A stretch of DNA of 64,000 nucleotides from Porphyromonadaceae bacterium W3.11 (GTDB taxonomy: Bacteria > Bacteroidota > Bacteroidia > Bacteroidales > Porphyromonadaceae), in NCBI GenBank assembly GCA_030434245.1, contig JAUISX010000003.1, positions 202,001 to 266,000 on the forward strand, written 5' to 3'. The number at the start of each line of letters is the position of its first letter. Position 1 is the first letter of the stretch. Made by a program: the position numbers and the translations under genes. Positions 26,343-35,390 of this stretch are shown one piece after another. Below the pieces are notes generated by a model, which did no database searches, was not told the origin of the DNA, and was given only the letters and a program-made list of their open reading frames with translations.

Positions 26343-27530
26343 TTACTTAGCTGTCATGATAACAACACGGTTCCATGCGTTATTTTCGAATGGTTGCTCG
26401 CTATCACCATTGTACTCGATAGATACAAGGTTAGAAGGAACACCGTACTCATCTGTAAGAATACGAGCTACTTCACGTGCACGTCTCTCAGAGATATTCA
26501 TGTTATAGTCAGCAGAACCAGTCTTAGCGTCAGCATAACCAACAACAACTACAGGAAGGTTATTAGCCTTTGCAAATTCTGCAACTGTAAAGATGTTAGC
26601 CATTTGGTTCTTATCTACGTTAGAGCTATCGATACGGAAGAATACGTGTCTTTCCATTTCCTTAACAGCAACTTCCTTAACAACTGGAGTTGTGTCACAT
26701 GTTGGGCACTCTTTTGGACGCTTAGCAAGTTCCATGTTTTCAGCCTTAAGTCTGTTAACTTGGCTCTGAAGGTCGTTGATAAGAGCTTCGTCCATAGGAA
26801 CAACAGCTTCCCAGTCTGGACGACCAGCGTCAAATGTAAGACCTAGACGAACTTGACCAACTAGGTCATTTGTTCTGTGGTTCATTGCTTCAGGTACTCT
26901 TAGCATGTTAGCAAATGTTACTTGTGGAGCAAGTACTAGGCTAACACGACGACCAAGACGGAACTGCATTTCGATACCAGCGTTACCTGATACAGAGTGG
27001 TTGAAGTTCTTATCATCCCAGTACTTTTGAGTAGCATCAGGAGTGTTCAAAATGATCTGGTTAAGCATATAACCAACACCTACGAAAGGAACAAAGCTGA
27101 ACACACGACCTGGACGGTAAGTACCAAAGTAGTTGTTCATATTGAACATAAAGTCAAAGTGTGGGTTGATAGCGTGACCATATTGTGGCTTATCACCATC
27201 TAGACCTGCATAACCATCTTTGAAATAGTTATAGTCAATTGACAAACGAGTACCGAAGTAAGGGTTGTGCCACTTACCAATACCGATTGCACCAGTGTAA
27301 CCAATACGATCCTTAAATTCTACATCCTTCTGAATTGAAGCGCTGCTAAAGCTTTCGATAATACTTGCACCACCCTGAAGAGAGATGAACCAGTTATCTG
27401 AAGCCTTGTTTGGTTTAAAACTAACATTCTTACCAGCCATGTTATCAACATTATTATTGACAACCTCTTGTGCTGATGCTGAGAGTGCTAGCGCACCTGC
27501 TAGTGCTAGTGCTAATGCTTTTACTTTCAT
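26343..27530 (-). CDS. OmpA-family outer membrane protein (Pgm6/7-like)
   Basis: This is an outer-membrane beta-barrel protein with a periplasmic peptidoglycan-binding domain. The 395 residues begin with a signal peptide (MKVKALALALAGALALSASA). An N-terminal barrel domain (about 45-235) follows, then a linker with a coiled-coil-like stretch (LINDLQSQVNRLKAENMEL) and a Cys pair (KECPTCDT). The OmpA C-terminal domain (about 285-395) contains NMNISERRAREVARIL. Length and layout match the abundant Porphyromonas Pgm6/Pgm7 proteins, which stabilise the envelope. Porphyromonas gingivalis has two tandem copies; here there is one. It has its own terminator. Confidence 0.92.
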   Translation of the reverse strand: MKVKALALALAGALALSASAQEVVNNNVDNMAGKNVSFKPNKASDNWFISLQGGASIIESFSSASIQKDVEFKDRIGYTGAIGIGKWHNPYFGTRLSIDYNYFKDGYAGLDGDKPQYGHAINPHFDFMFNMNNYFGTYRPGRVFSFVPFVGVGYMLNQIILNTPDATQKYWDDKNFNHSVSGNAGIEMQFRLGRRVSLVLAPQVTFANMLRVPEAMNHRTNDLVGQVRLGLTFDAGRPDWEAVVPMDEALINDLQSQVNRLKAENMELAKRPKECPTCDTTPVVKEVAVKEMERHVFFRIDSSNVDKNQMANIFTVAEFAKANNLPVVVVGYADAKTGSADYNMNISERRAREVARILTDEYGVPSNLVSIEYNGDSEQPFENNAWNRVVIMTAK

Positions 27531-27639
27531 AATTAAAATCTTTTTAATTCAACATTCTATATTTCACGATCCAAATTTTCTGTTTCGCCGGTAATTTGAG
27601 AAATACAACATAATTAGTACTCCTCATCAAACCACATGG

Positions 27640-27647
27640 CAAATATA
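27640..27647 (-). promoter_or_regulatory. possible -7 promoter box for ompA
   Basis: The minus strand reads TATATTTG, a match to TAnnTTTG, about 110 bp before the ompA start. No good -33 box was found, so confidence is limited. Confidence 0.35.
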
Positions 27648-27731
27648 GCAATAAATCACTTACCTCCCTGCTTTTTAAAAAAAAATAACTGATTTAAGGT
27701 TAAAAGGTCCTATTATTGATAACATTTACCT

Positions 27732-28616
27732 CTAATTATCTTTGTATTTTATGGACTCTTGTAACATCTGCATATATTCACTGCCTCTGTATGTCTGAAG
27801 TAAGGCTTCGATTTCATCAAAAGTGATCCAGCCTTGCTTATACGCTATTTCCTCCAAACAGGCCACTTGCAAGCCCTGTCTTTTCTCTATAGTCCTAATA
27901 AAATCACCTGCCTCATACAGTGACTCATGTGTCCCTGTATCCAACCATGCAAATCCTCGACCCAGAGGCTCTACGCTTAAGCGATCAGCCGATAGATAAT
28001 GTTGATTGACAGACGTGATCTCAAGCTCACCTCTCGGCGATGGAGTCAGCCCCTTAGCTACATTTATAACGTCATTAGGGTAGAAGTACAGCCCAACTAC
28101 AGCGTAATTACTTCGCGGGTTTGCAGGCTTCTCCTCTATAGATAGAGCCTTCTTGTTATGGTCAAACTCTACCACTCCATATCGTTCTGGATCTTTAACA
28201 TAATATGAAAAGACCACAGCTTTCTTTTGAATCTCCACCTTTTTAATCGCTTGCTGTAAAATCTGAGTGAACGACTGTCCATAGAAAATATTGTCACCTA
28301 GGACTAATGCTACATCATCATGACCTATAAAGTCTTCGGCTAAGATAAAAGCCTGTGCGATACCTTCTGGACGAGGCTGGGCTATATATGAAATTCTCAC
28401 TCCAAAGCGAGAGCCATCACTAAGCAACTTCTTAAAAAGTGGCTGATCGTCAGGTGTCGTAATAATACAAATATCACGAATACCGGCAAGCATAAGGACA
28501 GATATGGGATAATACACCAACGGCTTACCATAAACTGGTAGCAGTTGCTTAGAAAAAGCAATCGTTGAGGGATACAATCGTGTACCCGATCCACCTGCAA
28601 GAACAATTCCTTTCAT
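27732..28616 (-). CDS. rfbA: glucose-1-phosphate thymidylyltransferase
   Basis: RfbA joins dTTP and glucose-1-phosphate to make dTDP-glucose, the first step to dTDP-rhamnose for surface polysaccharides. The 294-residue product opens with the nucleotidyltransferase signature [17 protein letters not shown] and carries [25 protein letters not shown] and [10 protein letters not shown], all typical of the short RmlA class. No rfbB, C or D gene is nearby, so it is separated from the rest of the pathway. Its start is 4 bp after the stop of the thiol lipoprotein gene, indicating cotranscription. Confidence 0.94.
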   Translation of the reverse strand: MKGIVLAGGSGTRLYPSTIAFSKQLLPVYGKPLVYYPISVLMLAGIRDICIITTPDDQPLFKKLLSDGSRFGVRISYIAQPRPEGIAQAFILAEDFIGHDDVALVLGDNIFYGQSFTQILQQAIKKVEIQKKAVVFSYYVKDPERYGVVEFDHNKKALSIEEKPANPRSNYAVVGLYFYPNDVINVAKGLTPSPRGELEITSVNQHYLSADRLSVEPLGRGFAWLDTGTHESLYEAGDFIRTIEKRQGLQVACLEEIAYKQGWITFDEIEALLQTYRGSEYMQMLQESIKYKDN

Positions 28617-28620
28617 TTAA

Positions 28621-29541
28621 TTACACTGTTTCTGTATTTAGGTAATCTTCTAATTGGTCTGGGAAAAGATCTTTTAGGATCACATTTTTCTCAGAATCTA
28701 GCAAATAAAGCGTTGGAGATGCTTTGAGATCATAGAGACTTTTCTCTACGATCATCTTATTTTGGTCCATCCCTGCAGTTGCATAGTCAGGGATTTCATC
28801 TAGATTTTCTCTCCATAAGCTCTCATCGCCATCAGGATAGATACATAGCACACTAAGCTTTTTACTCTTCACTGCCTCCAAGACCCTTTCACTCTGGGAT
28901 AAGTACTTTAAGACCTCCTTACAGGTATGGCAATCTGGATTATAAAAGACCACTAAGAGATCTCCCTCATGAGCGGTGGAATGGAGGGTATGACTCTTTC
29001 CATCAGGAGTCACATACGTAAAGTCCTCTGCTCTCGTCCCTACTCTATTTTTGAGAAAGAGCTTATAGCCTTCTTCGTAGCGTAGCTTTGCAGCAGGATC
29101 TAGCAAGCTCTCTTGATCGGCCACAGCCAGCACTTGATAGTACTGCTCGAGATTATAGATAGGGGAGTTAGGATGGCTAAGATAACTATCATTAAAAGCT
29201 AACACTATCGAGTCCATCGCTGGTGTTGCGATGGTGAAGAGGGTATTTAATGAGGCCTCAAATTTTTCATCACTAGCTATATCTCCAATCGCAAAGTAAT
29301 CGACTAGAAAACGCTCCATCTCTTGAGCAGAAGGATAGTTAGCACTGTCTAAGAGGTCAATATCCTTCCATACTTGATCTACAATATAATTAGCCCTTGC
29401 TTCTGGCTCAGTAATCATCTCAGGAGGAACTGGAAACTCTGGCTTCACGAGCTGCTCATGCGAGTCACCTCTCTTTCCAGAACATGCCACAAGCAAAAGA
29501 AGAGCCGTAAGCATACAAAGATGCTTACCACTCTTCCTCAT
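28621..29541 (-). CDS. DUF5106 / thioredoxin-like lipoprotein
   Basis: This is an envelope lipoprotein of about 306 residues. Starting at the ATG at 29541, the signal MRKSGKHLCMLTALLLLVAC has a lipobox LLVAC. Residues about 35-165 look like the DUF5106 domain that Bacteroidetes often fuse to thioredoxin folds. The C-terminal part (about 170-306) is thioredoxin-like with the active-site motif CHTC in VFYNPDCHTCKEVL and the cis-Pro segment KASPTLYLLD. It may reduce disulfides or haem-protein thiols in the periplasm (inference). It lies between the CoA-transferase and rfbA genes in one tight unit. Confidence 0.8.
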   Translation of the reverse strand: MRKSGKHLCMLTALLLLVACSGKRGDSHEQLVKPEFPVPPEMITEPEARANYIVDQVWKDIDLLDSANYPSAQEMERFLVDYFAIGDIASDEKFEASLNTLFTIATPAMDSIVLAFNDSYLSHPNSPIYNLEQYYQVLAVADQESLLDPAAKLRYEEGYKLFLKNRVGTRAEDFTYVTPDGKSHTLHSTAHEGDLLVVFYNPDCHTCKEVLKYLSQSERVLEAVKSKKLSVLCIYPDGDESLWRENLDEIPDYATAGMDQNKMIVEKSLYDLKASPTLYLLDSEKNVILKDLFPDQLEDYLNTETV

Positions 29542-29566
29542 TATATATACAAAATTCATTTGTTAA

Positions 29567-31063
29567 TTACTTAGCAAATTTACTCCAATCTACATTTTTC
29601 ATCGTACCCTTTTCCTTAAACTGTCTGTGGTACTCAAAACAAGCTTCTAGATTATGGCGAGTCTGTCCTTCAGGAGATATTTTCAGATACTCGCGAAGGT
29701 TATCACGATAATCTGGGTGGACCACATTATTAATGATCTCTTCTGCTCTTTCACGTGGACACTTACCGCGTAGGTCAGCCACTCCATACTCACTGATGAT
29801 GACATTAACAGAGTGCTCTGAGTGATCTTGGTGAGATACCATCGGAACAAAACAGCTGATATCTCCACCCTTAGCAGTAGATGGGGTGGTGAAGATTGAG
29901 ATATATGCCCCACGAGTAAAGTCACCTGAGCCACCAATACCATTCATCATTTTGGTACCCAGTACGTGAGTAGAGTTTATATTACCATAAATATCAGCTT
30001 CGAGTGCAGTATTAATAGAGATAATACCCAAGCGACGAACTACCTCTGGATTATTAGAGTACTCTAGAGGTCTCAACAAGACCTTATCCTTAAAGAAATC
30101 AAGATCCTTATAAACCTCCAGAATTGTTTCCCTAGATACAGACAATGAACATCCACTCGCAAATTTCACTTTCCCCTTACGCATCAGTTCAATGACTGCG
30201 TCTTGGATCACTTCAGTATAGACCTCAAAAGCAGGAATTTCAGGATTGTCTCCCATTGATCCAAGCACCGCATTAGCCACGTTACCCACACCACTCTGTA
30301 TTGGGAGGAAACTCTCAGGAATACGTCCTGCTCTCATCTCTGATACAAAGAAGTTGGCTACATTCGCTCCAATTTTCTTAGTAACGTCATCAAGTGGTGC
30401 AAAACCTGAATCATCATTAGGCTCGCTAGTCTTAACAACAGCCACGATCTTGCTAGGATCCACCTTGACACAATCAGATCCGATCCTATCATTCACATTA
30501 CGGATCTTAATCTCATCACGATGAGGAGGGTCTTGCATCTCCACAATGTCGTGCATTCCTCGTATAGCCTTTGGATGACGATCATTGAGCTCCACGATAA
30601 TTTTATCTGCTAGACGGCAGATGGTAGGTAAGATCCCCACCCCTGTTGTAGGTACTATTTCACCATCCTCTGTAACATCAGATGCCTCAACAACTGCTAC
30701 ATCTATTTTACCAAAAAAGCCATAACGTATTTCCTGTGCAAACATACTCAAGTGAAGGTCACAGTAAGAGGTCTGTCCTGAATTAATCAGTTGACGTAGA
30801 TCCTTATTAGACTGATATGGGGCTCTCCATCTCACAGCATTTGCTCTAGCTAATTCACCATCCAATCTATCTCCTGTAGATGCTCCAGTGAAGACGCCTA
30901 TCTTGAATTCTCGTCCAGCCTCATGCTCTACTCTTGCCTTTTCAGCAATCGCATGAGGAACTACTTTAGGACATCCAGCTGGCGTAAAGCCACTGAACCC
31001 GACATTATCATTATGTCTCACAAAATCCGCTGCTTCTTGAGCGGTCATAAACTTTAGTGCCAT
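29567..31063 (-). CDS. acetyl-CoA hydrolase/CoA-transferase family (succinate/acetate-type)
   Basis: This CoA-transferase of about 498 residues moves CoA between short-chain acids such as succinate, acetate or butyrate. The ATG at 31063 begins MALKFMTAQEAADF; the longer frame to 31111 adds a low-complexity leader and is not favoured. Conserved blocks are GFSGFTPAGCPK (N-terminal), FEVYTEVIQDAVIEL with the catalytic Glu, and MNGIGGSGDFTRGAY, the glycine-rich loop of the C-terminal domain. IISEYGVADLRGKCPRERA also matches the family. In Porphyromonas such enzymes serve succinate and butyrate fermentation. The exact acid pair cannot be told here. Confidence 0.88.
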   Translation of the reverse strand: MALKFMTAQEAADFVRHNDNVGFSGFTPAGCPKVVPHAIAEKARVEHEAGREFKIGVFTGASTGDRLDGELARANAVRWRAPYQSNKDLRQLINSGQTSYCDLHLSMFAQEIRYGFFGKIDVAVVEASDVTEDGEIVPTTGVGILPTICRLADKIIVELNDRHPKAIRGMHDIVEMQDPPHRDEIKIRNVNDRIGSDCVKVDPSKIVAVVKTSEPNDDSGFAPLDDVTKKIGANVANFFVSEMRAGRIPESFLPIQSGVGNVANAVLGSMGDNPEIPAFEVYTEVIQDAVIELMRKGKVKFASGCSLSVSRETILEVYKDLDFFKDKVLLRPLEYSNNPEVVRRLGIISINTALEADIYGNINSTHVLGTKMMNGIGGSGDFTRGAYISIFTTPSTAKGGDISCFVPMVSHQDHSEHSVNVIISEYGVADLRGKCPRERAEEIINNVVHPDYRDNLREYLKISPEGQTRHNLEACFEYHRQFKEKGTMKNVDWSKFAK

Positions 31064-31145
31064 GTTTATATCTATTATATAATAAATAAGGTTGTTTTCT
31101 ATTTTATGCAAATATAACTATTCTGTAACAATACCGCATCCCCTA

Positions 31146-32249
31146 TTACAGACAGTTATCCCCTTTCTCACAACAAATTATTTTGGAGTACTTATCCAGC
31201 AGTTCGTGAAGCATTTTTTCATCCTTCTTCGGAGCGAGAAAAAGCATGTCATCCATATCGACGATCAAATAATCCTCTAGGCCAACAGCCACAACCCTCT
31301 TCTTTGGATCAGACTCTCTCACTAGCGTACCGGCACTGTCTTCTAAGATTATATTAGTATTAATGGGGCGTAATCCCTCAGGTAGTGATTCTGAATATTT
31401 TTGCAGACTGTTCCATGTCCCCAAGTCATCCCAACCAAAGTCTCCTACTGCAGTACATACATTATCTGCACGCTCCATTACGCCATAGTCGATAGAGATT
31501 GATGGACTCGCCATAAAAGCTTCATTTACCGATGACCGTTCACTCAACTGACCATAGGACTCAATCTCAGCAAAATGTACCGCAACCTCAGGAAGATACT
31601 CCTCCATCGCATCGATAATATCCCGAACCCTCCAAATAAACATTCCGGAGTTCCACAGATAGTCACCAGACTCTAATAGCTTCTTAGCCTCTTCTTCGTT
31701 GGGTTTTTCTTTGAATCGCTTTATTGGACCAATCCCATTAGCCTTAGTATCAGGTGTCATTTCTATATAACCGTAGCCTGTAGCTGGAAAGGTGGGTTTG
31801 ACACCAATAGTCATCAGCACATTATGCTTTTTGACATAACGGATAGCCTCCTGCACTTTCTTACGAAAGGACGCAATCCCTAATATATTATGATCTGACG
31901 GAGTCACGATCATCAAAGCATCAGGATTATCCCACGCTATCTTATAGGCGGCATAAGCAATCGCAGGGGCTGTATTTCGGCGAATAGGCTCTGTCAACAC
32001 CTGTGTGGGCTGTAAGGCAGGCAACTGACGTAAGACCTCTGGCTCAAACTTCTCGCCAGTCATCACTAAGAAATTGGTGGCTGGCAATAGGGATTCGAAA
32101 CGGTCAAATGTCTCCTGAATCATCGTACGTCCAGACCCAGTTATATCAAGGAATTGTTTTGGTCTATCAATACGGCTCAGAGGCCAAAAGCGTGAACCGA
32201 TTCCTCCCGCCATAATCACACAGTAAATATCCGCTGTACTATTCGTCAT
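31146..32249 (-). CDS. mannose-1-phosphate guanylyltransferase
   Basis: This enzyme makes GDP-mannose from GTP and mannose-1-phosphate, for glycan or polysaccharide synthesis. The 367-residue length is that of the single-domain type, without the C-terminal isomerase cupin of bifunctional ManC/AlgA. The signature VIMAGGIGSRFWPLSR begins at residue 11, followed by the pyrophosphorylase lysine in DRPKQFLDI. FKEKPNEEEAKKLL, WNSGMFIWR and FGWDDLGTW also match the family. It stands alone between the CoA-transferase and two-component genes. Confidence 0.93.
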   Translation of the reverse strand: MTNSTADIYCVIMAGGIGSRFWPLSRIDRPKQFLDITGSGRTMIQETFDRFESLLPATNFLVMTGEKFEPEVLRQLPALQPTQVLTEPIRRNTAPAIAYAAYKIAWDNPDALMIVTPSDHNILGIASFRKKVQEAIRYVKKHNVLMTIGVKPTFPATGYGYIEMTPDTKANGIGPIKRFKEKPNEEEAKKLLESGDYLWNSGMFIWRVRDIIDAMEEYLPEVAVHFAEIESYGQLSERSSVNEAFMASPSISIDYGVMERADNVCTAVGDFGWDDLGTWNSLQKYSESLPEGLRPINTNIILEDSAGTLVRESDPKKRVVAVGLEDYLIVDMDDMLFLAPKKDEKMLHELLDKYSKIICCEKGDNCL

Positions 32250-32345
32250 TATGAGTTAGTATAAAACAAACTGTTATCATTCATTTCCACAAAGATACCA
32301 CTAAATATATCAACTTTCAGGGGTTAATACCCTACCACCACCTAT

Positions 32346-33560
32346 TCAATGAAAATAAATCCTAAAATAGGTCAGATTAGCATCTCTATCAGTGTGTAGA
32401 GAGTAGCGAAAGTTATGCTGCTTGAGGACTTCTTGTGTAAAAAGCAATCCAATCCCTTGTCCCTGCGGCTTAGTACTAAAGAATGGGCTAAAGAGCTTAG
32501 CCTCAACCTCCGGAGGAATCCCGCTACCATTATCCTCAATCTCTAACATCCCTTCGGAGGCCGATGTACGGATATTAATTTGCCCGCCTGACATAGGAAT
32601 ACTCTCAATGGCATTCTTCACAACATTGATAAAGACCTGCTCCATCAAAGGAATATCCATCATCAAGTTAGGAAGATCGTCATCTAAGTTCAACTTTATC
32701 TGAATAGGCTTAGCACTTGTAAGGCTCTCTATGATAGGCATCTGATTTCGGATCAAAGCATTCAGATCACTACTCTTCAATACGGCCTTAGGAAGCTTCA
32801 CTACTGCTGCAAAACGCGACACGAAGTCACTCATGGCATAACAGCGAGACATACAGATGGAGAGAGCATCAGCCAGCTCCTGATAACCTTCTTCACTAAG
32901 TTCTGAAGAGGTTGTATCTAAGATAGATGTAATCCCAGCTGTAGAGTTATTAACCTCGTGTGCCAGCATTCTAATCACCTGCTCGTAGGTCTCCTTCTCG
33001 GCTCTCCTCACTTCATCTGTCAAACGCTCAATAAGAAAGAAAGAGCGCTTAAACCCGCGATCCACAAAATAAGAGTGAGTACACTTATAGATACTACCAT
33101 CAGCACGATTGAAGGTGTAAGTACCCCTCGTAGGTACCTCTGTCAAGTCCAGAGTAGCTTTCTTGGCAAAAACATTCAGTGGAATACCTTCGTAGTCATC
33201 ATCATGCTTATGCAGTAAGATTTTACGTCCAGAGGGGTTTATTTCGGTGATATAATTATCATAGTCTAGGACCACAACACCCATAGGTGAAGCGTTAATC
33301 AACAAGTCCAAAAACTCATTTTTCTCCCGAAGCCTGAGACGCTCTTCCTTCAGCTGATCCATGAGGCTATTGAAGAGGTCCACCACTTCATCAGCATCTT
33401 TCTGACCGGTTTTCTTCAGTCGGCTGCTGAAGTCTTGACCCTTAAGTAATCCCATCCCATTGGAGATAATCCTCAATGGCTTAATAGCCCTACTATAAAA
33501 AAAGAAGAGCAAGACAATCAAGAGCAATATTAGCCCTATGAGGATATAATCAAGATTCAT
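32346..33560 (-). CDS. sensor histidine kinase (HAMP-PAS-HisKA-HATPase), NtrB-like
   Basis: This 404-residue kinase pairs with the sigma-54 activator encoded just upstream. One membrane helix (residues about 4-21) leads directly into a HAMP-like segment (24-76). A PAS domain follows (about 82-175), then the phospho-acceptor His201 in MLAHEVNNSTAG, and an ATPase domain with VVKNAIESI (N box), EDNGSGIPPE (G1) and GQGIGLLFT (G2). There is no second helix and hence no periplasmic sensor domain, so the signal is probably sensed in the cytoplasm or membrane. Its ATG overlaps the regulator's stop by 4 bp (ATGA), giving coupled translation. Confidence 0.9.
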   Translation of the reverse strand: MNLDYILIGLILLLIVLLFFFYSRAIKPLRIISNGMGLLKGQDFSSRLKKTGQKDADEVVDLFNSLMDQLKEERLRLREKNEFLDLLINASPMGVVVLDYDNYITEINPSGRKILLHKHDDDYEGIPLNVFAKKATLDLTEVPTRGTYTFNRADGSIYKCTHSYFVDRGFKRSFFLIERLTDEVRRAEKETYEQVIRMLAHEVNNSTAGITSILDTTSSELSEEGYQELADALSICMSRCYAMSDFVSRFAAVVKLPKAVLKSSDLNALIRNQMPIIESLTSAKPIQIKLNLDDDLPNLMMDIPLMEQVFINVVKNAIESIPMSGGQINIRTSASEGMLEIEDNGSGIPPEVEAKLFSPFFSTKPQGQGIGLLFTQEVLKQHNFRYSLHTDRDANLTYFRIYFH

Positions 33561-34885
33561 AATCCGTACTTATCCAATCTACGATACAAGGCAGCTCTCG
33601 AAAGTCCAAGCGACTTTGCTACCCGACTTAGATTGCCATTATGGAGGGCAATCTGTCTCTGTATCTCCATCTTCTCTATCTCATCTAGGGTCATCGCTTT
33701 ACCTCCGCTTGTCAGTTGGGCGTCCGTCTCGATGTGTTGCTTCAACTGCTCCACCCCAATCTCATCAGTTGGAGATACTAATATCGACCGCTCTACCAAG
33801 TTCTTTAGTTCACGAATGTTTCCCGGAAATGGGTGACTCATAAGGAACTGCATCGCCTCATCAGTGAATGTGACATGCTCACAATTTTCGGAGAGCCCAG
33901 CAAAATGCCTTACCAGCAATGGGATATCATCAGGTCTCTCTCTTAGGGCTGGGATATGAAGGTGAATTAAATTGATTCGATAGAAGAGATCTTCCCTAAA
34001 GGTCCCATCCTGTACCATCGCTCTCAGATCAGCATTCGTAGCGGAGATAACACGTACATCCACCTTTTTAGGTTTACTATCCCCCAGTACTTCGAAGGTT
34101 TGATCTTGGAGCACCCTCAGCAGTTTCACTTGACAAGAAAGGTCTAACTCCCCTATCTCATCTAGGAAAATAGTCCCCTTATCTGCCATCGTGAAGCGTC
34201 CTTTTCGATCAGCATACGCATCAGTAAAAGCCCCCTTCTTATGTCCAAACATCTCACTCTCAAATAGGCTTTGAGAGATGCCACCCAAATTAACTTTCAC
34301 GAAAGGCTCATCCACCCGCTTGCTATGCTCGTGGATAGCCTCCGCGATTAGTTCTTTTCCTGTGCCGCTCTCTCCCGTGATGAGGATAGGTGCAGTCGTC
34401 GTCGCCACTCGAGCTACGGTCGCTAGTAACTCCTGCATCGGCTTAGAGCGACCTATGATCTTAGGGAAGTCGGGATGACACTTAATATCGGCATTATTCT
34501 GTCGGGTTATTTCTATAGCATTCTCAATAGTCTTAAGTAGCTGTAGGTTATTCCACGGCTTCGTAATGAAGTCGAAAGCACCTAGCTTCATACCTTTTAC
34601 CGCCAGTTCGATACTGCCCCACGCCGTCATCAGAATCACAGGAACACCAGGGGCATATATACTCATCCGCTGTAATAACTCCAGACCCTCTCTACCTGTA
34701 GTGGTCAAAGTAAAATTCATATCCATGATTACCACGGAAGGTTGCTCCTTCTGGACATGAGCCAAGGCTTGGTCAGGCCCTTCGGCACATTGCACGTCAT
34801 ACCCCTTACGCTTTAGCAAAAGCGTAAGAGATGTCCTCACGGTGGCATCGTCATCTACCACCAATATTTTATACCCCTTTTCCAT
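33557..34885 (-). CDS. sigma-54-dependent response regulator (NtrC family)
   Basis: This is a transcription activator of about 442 residues. The start at 34885 (MEKGYKILVVDDD) leads straight into the receiver domain; an in-frame codon 11 residues upstream is unlikely. The receiver has acidic DDD and phospho-acceptor Asp55 (VVIMDMNF). The AAA+ domain (about 135-370) has Walker A GESGTGKE, the sigma-54-contact loop as GAFTDA (consensus GAFTGA) and Walker B GTIFLDEIGEL. The C-terminal Fis-type helix-turn-helix is NLSRVAKSLGLSRAALYRRLD. The efflux operon at 39.6-50.9 kb has a sigma-54 promoter and is a likely target (inference). Confidence 0.93.
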   Translation of the reverse strand: MEKGYKILVVDDDATVRTSLTLLLKRKGYDVQCAEGPDQALAHVQKEQPSVVIMDMNFTLTTTGREGLELLQRMSIYAPGVPVILMTAWGSIELAVKGMKLGAFDFITKPWNNLQLLKTIENAIEITRQNNADIKCHPDFPKIIGRSKPMQELLATVARVATTTAPILITGESGTGKELIAEAIHEHSKRVDEPFVKVNLGGISQSLFESEMFGHKKGAFTDAYADRKGRFTMADKGTIFLDEIGELDLSCQVKLLRVLQDQTFEVLGDSKPKKVDVRVISATNADLRAMVQDGTFREDLFYRINLIHLHIPALRERPDDIPLLVRHFAGLSENCEHVTFTDEAMQFLMSHPFPGNIRELKNLVERSILVSPTDEIGVEQLKQHIETDAQLTSGGKAMTLDEIEKMEIQRQIALHNGNLSRVAKSLGLSRAALYRRLDKYGL

Positions 34886-35149
34886 ATAGCTACAAATATA
34901 CTTATATCTTTTCTGCAATCATAGTACTAAAAAAACGTCTGATGACTATCTGAATCATCATATCGGACTATTTAATCACACGTTGCCTAAAGTTACCTTT
35001 CTGTCAATTCGTAGGGGAGGTTAGAAAAGATAGATTAAAACTTCATCTAGTCATCATCGCAAGAGGCATAACATGCTGATAAACAGCAATGAATACACGA
35101 CATTAAATCGCAACCTCGAGTTCATTTTTTAGGCATAAGTAGCAGGTGA

Positions 35150-35243
35150 AATTTTAGTTATATGAAAGAGAAAGGCTTCCTATAGGAAGGAAAAATTTTT
35201 CCTATGAGAAGGAGAACGGTTTCATATAGGAAGAATTTTCGCA
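35150..35243 (-). repeat. dispersed palindromic intergenic repeat, copy B
   Basis: Read on the minus strand this copy runs from GCGAAAATTCTTCCTATATG through CCTATAGG-type palindromes to CTTTCATATAACTAAAATTTC. It keeps the intact right end that is split by the IS982-type element in copy A, and closely follows copy C at 51075-51165. Confidence 0.75.
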
Positions 35244-35325
35244 CCTCCTTGGATGTTTTTTTGTGTCAACACCTTTCATTCTGTCACTCTATAAATAACC
35301 ACGGATCACACCATATCAACACAAT

Positions 35326-35363
35326 AGTGATGGGCTGATACCTCCTGATACCAGCCCATCACT
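35326..35363 (-). terminator. stem-loop terminator after the S9 oligopeptidase gene
   Basis: AGTGATGGGCTG (35326-35337) pairs with CAGCCCATCACT (35352-35363) over 12 bp around a 14-nt loop, 28 bp beyond the stop codon. There is no long T run. Confidence 0.7.
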
Positions 35364-35390
35364 TCATAATGACCAAAGGACTCTCCTCTC

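Noticed and set aside
26394-26846. Plus-strand frame of 150 codons
   Set aside because: It is antisense to the ompA C-terminal region; its length follows from ompA codon usage.
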